Shown here piece after piece: positions 58,315-64,000 of a stretch of DNA of 64,000 bases (positions within the stretch are counted from its first letter, which is position 1; every line of letters begins with the position of its first letter). The position numbers were made by a program, and so were the translations under genes. Origin of the DNA: Streptomyces sp. 2114.4. Its GTDB lineage: Bacteria > Actinomycetota > Actinomycetes > Streptomycetales > Streptomycetaceae. Under the pieces are notes generated by a model. That model did no database searches, had not been told where the DNA came from, and saw only the letters and a program-made list of their open reading frames with translations. The stretch lies in the NCBI RefSeq assembly GCF_900187385.1, contig NZ_FYEY01000001.1:1984001-2048000 (forward strand). Direction: 5' to 3'.

Positions 58315-58958
58315 ATCGCATAGCGCACCAGCTCCACGCGGTTGTGCAACTGGAGCTTGCCGAGGGTGTTCTGGACGTGGTTCTGCACCGTGCGATGCGA
58401 GATGACCAGCCGCTCGGCGATCTGCTTGTACGAGAGCCCCTTGGCGACCAGGCGCAGCACCTCGGTCTCCCGGTCCGTCAACTGGGGTGCGCCCACCTCG
58501 TCCGGCGCCGCCGGGGCCGGTTCGGTCGCCAGCCTGCGGTACTCGCCGAGTACCAGACCGGCCAGGCCCGGGGTGAACACCGCGTCACCGGCGGCCGTGC
58601 GCCGCACCGCGTCCAGCAGTTCGTCGGTGCTCGCCGACTTCAGCAGATAGCCGGTCGCCCCGGACTTGACCGCCTCCAGGACATCGGCGTGCTCCCCGCT
58701 CGCGGAGAGCACCAGCACCCGCAGCGCCGGATTGGCGCCGACCAGTTCCTGGCACACCCGTACACCGGGCAGCCCCGGCAGGTTGAGGTCGAGGACCAGC
58801 ACATCGGGCCCCGCGGCCTGCGCCCTGCGCACCGCCTGGAGCCCGTCACCGGCCGTCGCGACCACCTCGCACCCGGCCTCCGCCAGGTCCCGTGCGACCG
58901 CGTCCCGCCACATCGGGTGGTCGTCGACCACCATGACCTTCAGCCCCTGCTCGCTCAC
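58290..58958 (-). CDS. macR: MacR-type LuxR/NarL-family response regulator
   Basis: A 222-residue response regulator. The receiver has VVDDHPMWRDA, phospho-acceptor Asp in VLVLDLNLPGLPG, and switch Lys in YLLKSAS. The C-terminal LuxR-type HTH is LTDRETEVLRLVAKGLSYKQIAERLVISHRTVQNHVQNTL (about residues 155-195). The GTG at 58958 overlaps the sensor-kinase stop (GTGA). Position between pfkA and the macS-type sensor matches the Streptomyces MacRS system, which affects morphological differentiation and antibiotic production; that role is taken from the family. Confidence 0.93.
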   Translation of the reverse strand: MSEQGLKVMVVDDHPMWRDAVARDLAEAGCEVVATAGDGLQAVRRAQAAGPDVLVLDLNLPGLPGVRVCQELVGANPALRVLVLSASGEHADVLEAVKSGATGYLLKSASTDELLDAVRRTAAGDAVFTPGLAGLVLGEYRRLATEPAPAAPDEVGAPQLTDRETEVLRLVAKGLSYKQIAERLVISHRTVQNHVQNTLGKLQLHNRVELVRYAIERGLDEG

Positions 58959-60283
58959 GCTCCGCCCTTCCCCCGCTTTCCGCCCTCGGGCGCAGCGCCC
59001 TTGGGGACCGTCAACTCCACTTCCGTGCCCTGGCCGGGGACCGAGATCCACTCCGCGCTGCCGCCCAGGTCCCGCAGCCGGCCGCGGATCGACAGGGCCA
59101 CCCCCAGACGGCCCTCGCGCTCGGCGTCCGCGAGCCGGCCCTCGGGGATGCCGGGGCCGTCGTCGCGGACCGTCACGATCACCGCGTGCGGTTCGTCCTC
59201 CACCAGGATCCATGCGTGGGCCTTCGCCCCCGCATGCACCCGTACATTGTCCAGCGTGGCACTGACAGCTGCCGCGAGCTCGGCCGCCGCGGCGGGCGGC
59301 AGCGCGACCGGGGCACCGGGTTCGGAGAAGGTGACACCGGCGCCCGCGTACGGCGCGAGCAGCGCCCGGACGTCGCACGGTCCGTCACCGGGCGGCGCCG
59401 GCACGGCCACCGCGGACGCCGCGGCCGGCTCCTCCGCGCGCTCGCCCGCCTGGTGCGGCACCAGCGCCCGGAGCGCGGGCGGCGGCACCAGCCCGCCGGC
59501 AACCAGGGTCCGCAGCGCGACCTCCTGCTCACCTGCCATCCGCCCGAGTTCGCTCGCCTCGCCGCCGATCTCGGCGCCGCGCCGCTGCACCATCGCCAGC
59601 ACCTGCAGCACGCTGTCGTGGATGTCGCGGGCCAGCCGCTCCCGCTCCCGGGTGGCGGCCTCGATCTGCAGGGCGCGGGCGAGCGTGCGCTCACTGGAAC
59701 GGGCCACCTCGACGACATAGCCGAGGCCGACGCTGGCCACCCACACCAGCACCACGTTGTGGATGGTGTCGCGGGCCAGCTCCTGGCGCTCGACGAGATT
59801 GGCCACCGCCACGATGGTGGAGGCCACCGCGGCCCAGCGCCAGCCGCCCTTGATCGCGAAGCCCAGGACCGCGCCCGCCGTCCAGATCGACGGCAGCGTC
59901 GGCCCGCCGCCCATGATGCGGGCGTGGGTGTCGACCACCAGCGTGAGCAGGATGCCGCCGATCGCGAAGCCGAGGTCGGCGACGAGGAAGTGCCGGGTGC
60001 AGCGCTCCGCCGAGGTGGTGCGCTGCCAGGTCAGCGCCGTCCAGACGGTCAGCGCGCCCATGTAGGCGGCGGCGCCCAGCGGATGGGCGTACTGCCGGTA
60101 GGAGAGCGCGACCAGGCACAGGGTGTAGACGAGGGTGAGGATCCGGTAGCCGGTGAGCGCGCGCCACAGCGGGAGCTCGACGGACATCCGCAGCACCTTG
60201 GGAGGGCGTTTGCCGTGGCGCCTGGCGGCCATGGCGGCGGCGCCCGCCGTGCCGGTGCCCGTATCCGTGCCCGTAACCGTCAT
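58955..60283 (-). CDS. macS: MacS-family sensor histidine kinase
   Basis: A 442-residue membrane sensor. The cytosolic N-terminus (about 35 residues) is followed by about six transmembrane helices (45-205), then a HisKA_3 dimerisation domain with phospho-His in RLARDIHDSVLQVLAMVQRRG. The HATPase domain has NVRVHAGAKA and RDDGPGIPEGRL near residues 345-395. An Ala/Pro-rich insert lies between them. It is translationally coupled to macR. The signal is unknown; the lack of a large extracellular loop suggests sensing within the membrane. Confidence 0.93.
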   Translation of the reverse strand: MTVTGTDTGTGTAGAAAMAARRHGKRPPKVLRMSVELPLWRALTGYRILTLVYTLCLVALSYRQYAHPLGAAAYMGALTVWTALTWQRTTSAERCTRHFLVADLGFAIGGILLTLVVDTHARIMGGGPTLPSIWTAGAVLGFAIKGGWRWAAVASTIVAVANLVERQELARDTIHNVVLVWVASVGLGYVVEVARSSERTLARALQIEAATRERERLARDIHDSVLQVLAMVQRRGAEIGGEASELGRMAGEQEVALRTLVAGGLVPPPALRALVPHQAGERAEEPAAASAVAVPAPPGDGPCDVRALLAPYAGAGVTFSEPGAPVALPPAAAAELAAAVSATLDNVRVHAGAKAHAWILVEDEPHAVIVTVRDDGPGIPEGRLADAEREGRLGVALSIRGRLRDLGGSAEWISVPGQGTEVELTVPKGAAPEGGKRGKGGA

Positions 60284-60333
60284 TGCCGTCCCCCTCGCCG
60301 GGCGTGCTCACGCCCGGTCTCGGCCCTGCCCGT

Positions 60334-61095
60334 CTATTCGGCGGCCGCCTTCTTGGCCCGCTCCGCCTCGGCCTTCTTCTGTGCCTCGGCCTGTGCCGCC
60401 TCCGCCTTCGCCGCGTCGGCGATCTGCCGCTTGGCCGCCGTCGCGTAGATGTCGACGTACTCCTGGCCGGAGAGCTTCATGATCTCGTACATGACCTCGT
60501 CGGTGACCGACCGCAGGATGAAGCGGTCGCCCTCCATGCCCTGATAGCGGGTGAAGTCCAGCGGCTTGCCGATGCGGATGCCCGGCCGGATCATCTTCGG
60601 CACGATCTTGCCGGGTGGCTGCACCTTCTCGGTGTCGATCATCGCCACGGGGATGACCGGCGCCCCGGTGGCCAGCGCCACCCGCGCCAGACCGCCCGGC
60701 TTCCCGCGGTAGAGCCGGCCGTCCGGGGAGCGGGTGCCTTCCGGGTAGATGCCGAACAGCTCACCGCGCTCCAGCACCTCGATACCGCTCTTGATCGCCG
60801 CCTCGCCCGCGCCCCGGCCGCCCGAGCGGTCCACCGGCAGCTGGCCCACGCCCTTGAAGAACGCGGCGGTCAGCTTGCCCTTGACCCCCGGGGAGGTGAA
60901 GTACTCGGACTTCGCGATGAAGGTGACCTTGCGGTCGAGCACCGCGGGCAGGAAGAACGAGTCCGAGAAGGACAGGTGGTTGCTCGCGAGGATCGCCGGG
61001 CCCTCGGCGGGGATGTTCTCGATGCCTTCCACCCAGGGCCTGAAGGCAAGCTTCAGCGACCCGCCGATGGAAAACTTCATTGCGCCGTAGATCAA
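60334..61095 (-). CDS. PlsC-family 1-acyl-glycerol-3-phosphate acyltransferase
   Basis: A 253-residue lysophospholipid acyltransferase-type enzyme acting at the membrane. Catalytic HX4D is in ILASNHLSFSDSFFLP; other blocks are VTFIAKSEYF, GIYPEGTRSPDGRLYRGKPG and PVIPVAMIDT. An Ala/Lys/Glu-rich helix ends the protein (about residues 215-253). I chose the rare TTG at 61095 because AGGAGG lies exactly 7 nt upstream, whereas the first ATG (61080) is 22 nt away. It diverges from the esterase gene. Confidence 0.9.
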   Translation of the reverse strand: MIYGAMKFSIGGSLKLAFRPWVEGIENIPAEGPAILASNHLSFSDSFFLPAVLDRKVTFIAKSEYFTSPGVKGKLTAAFFKGVGQLPVDRSGGRGAGEAAIKSGIEVLERGELFGIYPEGTRSPDGRLYRGKPGGLARVALATGAPVIPVAMIDTEKVQPPGKIVPKMIRPGIRIGKPLDFTRYQGMEGDRFILRSVTDEVMYEIMKLSGQEYVDIYATAAKRQIADAAKAEAAQAEAQKKAEAERAKKAAAE

Positions 61096-61242
61096 CCGAC
61101 TGCCTCCTGTGTGTGACGCAAAGACCTTAACCTGCCACGGTGGCCCCCTCGCGCCGCGGCTGCCGCCGGACCTATCCGCCCGCCGTCACTTTGCGTACCC
61201 TGAGGTAACTCGCCAGCCCCCCTCATCGATCGGAGTCCCCCG

Positions 61243-62040
61243 GTGCCGCTCCTTCCCGGAGCCGAGCCGTTCCGCCGTGACGGCGGAGAGGTCGGCGTCC
61301 TTGTGTGCCACGGCTTCACCGGCTCCCCTCAGTCCGTACGCCCCTGGGCCGAATACCTGGCCGACCAGGGGCTCACGGTCAGTCTGCCGCTGCTGCCCGG
61401 TCACGGCACCCGCTGGCAGGATCTGCAGATCACGACCTGGCAGGACTGGTACGCCGAGGTCGACCGCGAGCTGCGGGCGCTGACCGAGCGCTGCACCTCG
61501 GTCTTCGTCTGCGGCCTGTCGATGGGCGGCGCGCTGGCGCTGCGGCTGGCCGCCAAGCACGGCGACGCCATCAGCGGGGTGGCCGTGGTCAACCCCGCCA
61601 ACAAGGTCCATGACGCGGCCGGGCCGCTGCTGCCGGTGCTGCGCCATCTCGTCCGGACGACCAAGGGGCTGACGAGCGACATCGCCAAGCCCGGCGCCGA
61701 GGAGGTCGGCTACGACCGGGTGCCGCTGCACGCCGCGTATTCGGTGCGCCGCTTCTTCCAGCAGGTCGACTCCGAACTCCCCGGTGTCACCCAGCCGTTG
61801 CTGGTGATGACCAGCCCGCAGGACCATGTCGTCCCGCCGGCGGACTCCGAGCGCATCCTCAGCCGGGTGTCCTCGACGGACGTCCGCCAGACGCTCCTGG
61901 AGCGCAGCTTCCACGTCGCCACCCTCGACCACGACGCGGAGCAGATCTTCCGGGAGACGGCCGCCTTCATCACCCGCCTCGCACCCGCGCGGCGGGCGGA
62001 CGCGGCTTCGGAGGGGACGGCGGCCAGTGGCGGAGCGTAG
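61243..62040 (+). CDS. alpha/beta-hydrolase (esterase/monoacylglycerol lipase type)
   Basis: A 265-residue serine hydrolase: oxyanion region LVCHGFTGSPQSVRPWAEYLA, nucleophile elbow VCGLSMGGALALRLA, acid Asp in MTSPQDHVVPP and His in SFHVATLDHD. It resembles bacterial carboxylesterases and monoacylglycerol lipases. GTG start. It is divergent from the PlsC-type acyltransferase and overlaps the next gene by 14 bp; the pairing suggests lipid turnover, but the substrate is not predictable. Confidence 0.9.
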   Translation: MPLLPGAEPFRRDGGEVGVLVCHGFTGSPQSVRPWAEYLADQGLTVSLPLLPGHGTRWQDLQITTWQDWYAEVDRELRALTERCTSVFVCGLSMGGALALRLAAKHGDAISGVAVVNPANKVHDAAGPLLPVLRHLVRTTKGLTSDIAKPGAEEVGYDRVPLHAAYSVRRFFQQVDSELPGVTQPLLVMTSPQDHVVPPADSERILSRVSSTDVRQTLLERSFHVATLDHDAEQIFRETAAFITRLAPARRADAASEGTAASGGA

Positions 62041-62704
62041 CCCCCGCGACCCCCGGGACCCGCTGGACGAAGAGGCCGCCTGGGCCCAGATCGTGGCGGG
62101 CTACGGCGACCAGCCGTCGTTCCCCCCGGAAGACGGCGCCGACGGCACGGACGAACCGGCCGGGAACGGCGGCACGAAGAGGACCGCGGCGAACCCTCCG
62201 GAAGACGCGGGGGAGAGCGCCGCGGGGGACACCGGGAAGGACTCCACGGCGGGCTCTGCGGGCTCGACGGGCTCGACGGGCTCCGAAAAGGTCTCCCCGG
62301 CGGACCCCCCGGACGACTCCGGGAAGGACGGGCCCGGGGACGGCAGGGGCGACGCCCCCCGCCCGGGCAGCTTCGTCGTCTTCGCGCCGGGCGTCGGCCC
62401 CCGCAACTGGTCCCCCGCCGAGCCGTCCGACGACGACTTCGACGAGACCGACGAGGGCCACTTCACCCCGCCCGAGCCGCCCCCGCTGCCGCAGGCCGAT
62501 GTCACCGCCAAGTTCGCCTGGATCGCGGTGATCGGCGGTCCGCTGCTGCTGGTGGCCATGGTGCTGCTGCAGCAGCCGGTGACCTGGTGGATCACGGTCC
62601 TGGGCATCGGCGGCTTCCTCGGCGGGTTCGCCACCCTGGTGGCCCGGATGAAGAACGACGACGAGGACGACGACGATCTGCCGGGCAGCGGCGCGGTGGT
62701 GTGA
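62027..62704 (+). CDS. membrane protein with disordered acidic N-terminus
   Basis: A 225-residue protein: residues 1 to about 155 are low complexity, rich in Gly, Ser, Thr, Pro, Asp and Glu, including a GST tandem (SAGSTGSTGS from a 9-bp repeat). Two transmembrane helices follow (about 160-182, WIAVIGGPLLLVAMVLL; 187-207, VTWWITVLGIGGFLGGFATLV), then an acidic tail (MKNDDEDDDDLPGSG). I do not recognise a functional family. The GTG at 62027 has GGAGGGG 11-12 nt upstream and lies inside the 3' end of the esterase gene, so translation is probably coupled. Confidence 0.8.
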   Translation: MAERSPRDPRDPLDEEAAWAQIVAGYGDQPSFPPEDGADGTDEPAGNGGTKRTAANPPEDAGESAAGDTGKDSTAGSAGSTGSTGSEKVSPADPPDDSGKDGPGDGRGDAPRPGSFVVFAPGVGPRNWSPAEPSDDDFDETDEGHFTPPEPPPLPQADVTAKFAWIAVIGGPLLLVAMVLLQQPVTWWITVLGIGGFLGGFATLVARMKNDDEDDDDLPGSGAVV

Positions 62705-62737
62705 GTCAGCGGTGGAGTGAGTCGGCGGTGGTGTGCG

Positions 62738-63529
62738 TCAGCCCCCGGCCGGCACCCGCAGCGCGGCCAGCACCGGCAGATGGTCCGTCGCGGCGGTGAG
62801 GTCGCTCTCCCGTACCCCCGGCAGGCCGTGCGGCACACCGCAGCCGAGGACTTCCACGCCCGGCGTGGTGAAGATCGCGTCGATCCGCTGATGCGGGTCA
62901 CGGGGCGTGGAGGTGAGCTCCCCGCCCCACGGCCGGGCCGCCCAGGCATCGGTGAGCGCCCCCGCCAGCCGCCGGAAGCTCCCGCCGTCCGGCCGCTCGT
63001 TGAGGTCGCCGCCGGCCACGGCGTGCGGCACGCCGAGGGCCGCCAGCCGCTCCAGCAGCAGCCCGGCCTGCGCGTCACGCTCCCGGGCGGCGAGGCTGAG
63101 ATGGCAGCTGAGCACGCCGAGCCGGGCACCGCCGATCCGCACCACGGCGGTGGCGAAACCGCGCTGGTGCAGGCCGGGGGTGCGGGGCAGCAGGATGTCC
63201 TCCGTGCGCTCCACCCGGGCGCGCAGGGTGGACAGGATCATCGGTCCGGCGGCGGTGGCGCCGCCGGTGACGTACACCAGACCGGCCGCGCGGGCCAGCT
63301 TCTCGGCGGCCTTGCGCCAGCGGAAGAACCGCGGCGCCTCCTGGATCAGCACGAGATCGGGAGCGCAGGCCCGGATGACCCTGGCCAGCGCCGCCCGGTC
63401 GTCGCGCATCGAGCGGATGTTGTAGCTGAGCACCCGGATCACGGCCGTACCGTCCGGCTCGGTACGGGAGTCGGGAAGCCGGAGCACGGCGGCGGGTCCT
63501 CTCACCGGGATCGTCACGCGGGCCAACAT
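62738..63529 (-). CDS. endonuclease/exonuclease/phosphatase (EEP) family hydrolase
   Basis: A 263-residue metal-dependent hydrolase with the EEP layout: VLSYNIRSMRDD, catalytic Glu in DLVLIQEAPRF, VLSCHLSLAARERDAQ, GGDLNERPDGGSF, RIDAIFTTPGV and terminal TDHLPVLAALRV. Family members cut nucleic acids, sphingomyelin or phosphoinositides, so the substrate is unknown. No secretion signal is evident. The start is uncertain: the ATG at 63529 abuts a terminator stem; a GTG at 63517 is an alternative. It lies downstream of glkA on the same strand. Confidence 0.85.
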   Translation of the reverse strand: MLARVTIPVRGPAAVLRLPDSRTEPDGTAVIRVLSYNIRSMRDDRAALARVIRACAPDLVLIQEAPRFFRWRKAAEKLARAAGLVYVTGGATAAGPMILSTLRARVERTEDILLPRTPGLHQRGFATAVVRIGGARLGVLSCHLSLAARERDAQAGLLLERLAALGVPHAVAGGDLNERPDGGSFRRLAGALTDAWAARPWGGELTSTPRDPHQRIDAIFTTPGVEVLGCGVPHGLPGVRESDLTAATDHLPVLAALRVPAGG

Positions 63530-63532
63530 AGA

Positions 63533-63573
63533 GCACCGCCCGCCGCACCCCTGGGGGACGCGGCGGGCGGTGC
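63533..63573 (-). terminator. terminator-like hairpin after glkA
   Basis: Perfect 14-bp stem: GCACCGCCCGCCGC (63533-63546) pairs with GCGGCGGGCGGTGC (63560-63573), with a 13-nt loop, 36 bp beyond the glkA stop on the minus strand and immediately before the EEP-family start codon. Confidence 0.75.
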
Positions 63574-63608
63574 CGTACGGATGAGCAGGCGTGCGGGCCC
63601 GCGGGCCC

Positions 63609-64000
63609 TCAGCCCTGGCGCGCCAGGTCAGCCGCGCCGACCAGACCGGCTTTGCCGCCGAGCTGGGCGGCGAGCACCTGGGCGTGCGGCCGCCACTGGT
63701 TGCCGACCAGCCAGCGGCGGAAGGACTTGCGGATCGGCCCCAGGACCAGCTCGCCCTCGTCCGAGACGCCGCCGCCGACGATGAAGGCGGACGGGTCGAA
63801 GAGCGAGGCGAGGTCGGCGAGGCCGGCGCCGGCCCAGCGGGCCAGCTCACGGAACGAGTCGATGGCGACCGGGTCGCCCTGGCGGGCGGCCTCGCTGACG
63901 TGCCGCCCCTGGATGCCCTCGGAGGTGCCGTCGCCGAGCGACAGCAGGATCTGGGCGTTCTCGGGGGTGGCGAACGCGCGCTGGCGGGCGTAGCGCAGCA
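63609..64000 (-). CDS. glkA: ROK-family glucokinase (5' part outside window)
   Basis: The C-terminal 130 residues or so of an ATP-dependent glucokinase, read leftwards from the window edge to TGA at 63611-63609. Visible segments include QGRHVSEAARQGDPVAIDSF, RWAGAGLADLASLFDPSAFIVGGGVSDEGE and AQLGGKAGLVGAADLARQG, which match ROK glucokinases. The ATP/sugar sites and zinc cluster lie outside the window. In Streptomyces GlkA also mediates carbon catabolite repression, which is established for the family rather than shown here. Confidence 0.92.
   Translation of the reverse strand, partial: LRYARQRAFATPENAQILLSLGDGTSEGIQGRHVSEAARQGDPVAIDSFRELARWAGAGLADLASLFDPSAFIVGGGVSDEGELVLGPIRKSFRRWLVGNQWRPHAQVLAAQLGGKAGLVGAADLARQG

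Overview
The window is a high-GC chromosome segment from a Streptomyces or a very close relative. The evidence is GTG starts, very high third-position GC, 4-bp start/stop overlaps, and a gene order I recognise from the conserved core of Streptomyces chromosomes: dcw cell-wall/division cluster, sepF and divIVA, T-box-controlled ileS, MacRS, a trpL-attenuated fused anthranilate synthase, and glkA. I see no insertion sequence, prophage, tRNA/rRNA gene, CRISPR array or biosynthetic cluster. Nearly all of it is vertically inherited housekeeping sequence, and I found no complete undescribed system. The more unusual content is in leaders, intergenic repeats and a few accessory genes.

Layout. 1-2160 (minus): 3' part of an RluA-type pseudouridine synthase, lspA, and a DksA-like protein with a histone-H1-like tail. 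2161-6023 (plus): a T-box leader carrying three tandem hairpin repeats, then ileS with a swapped GXHH signature. 6155-24219 (minus): a long division/cell-wall block, transcribed rsmH-ftsL-ftsI-murE-murF-mraY-murD-ftsW-murG-ftsQ-ftsZ-pgeF-yggS-sepF-yggT-divIVA; murC, ddl, ftsA and mraZ are absent. 24647-30488 (plus): beta-carbonic anhydrase, then MoxR / DUF58 / transglutaminase. 30849-33107 (minus): DUF3040 protein, methyltransferase, HEPN protein. 33352-37141 (plus): a palindromic operator, a degenerate ABC-type ATPase, a YhgE/Pip membrane protein and a TetR regulator. 37555-39784 (plus): DUF4126 protein and a CrtI-like FAD oxidoreductase. 39873-44807 (minus): a low-complexity membrane protein, metF, thiE, an Rv2175c-like DNA-binding protein and a ferredoxin-reductase-like flavoprotein. 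44971-49526 (plus): TPP riboswitch, thiO-thiS-thiG and a four-PASTA Ser/Thr kinase. 49591-52152: endonuclease IV, a sulfite-oxidase-like enzyme, and bacterioferritin with its ferredoxin. 52258-55875: class II DAHP synthase, diverging from trpL and the fused TrpE-TrpG. 55841-61095 (minus): a D-2-hydroxyacid dehydrogenase, pfkA, macR-macS and a PlsC acyltransferase. 61243-64000: an esterase, a membrane protein, an EEP-family hydrolase and the 3' part of glkA.

Functionally, the dcw block makes lipid II (MurE, MurF, MraY, MurD, MurG), polymerises and crosslinks it at septa (FtsW, FtsI), and positions the divisome (FtsZ, FtsQ, FtsL, SepF) and the hyphal tip (DivIVA). The PASTA kinase, the Rv2175c-like protein and MacRS are plausible signalling inputs. 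The thi, metF, aro/trp and pfkA genes are primary metabolism, much of it under visible RNA-based control: T-box, TPP riboswitch and Trp-codon attenuator. The ftsQ-ftsZ gap is the densest regulatory stretch, with two perfect inverted repeats, a GACAC WhiA-type motif and a possible small upstream ORF containing a TTA codon.
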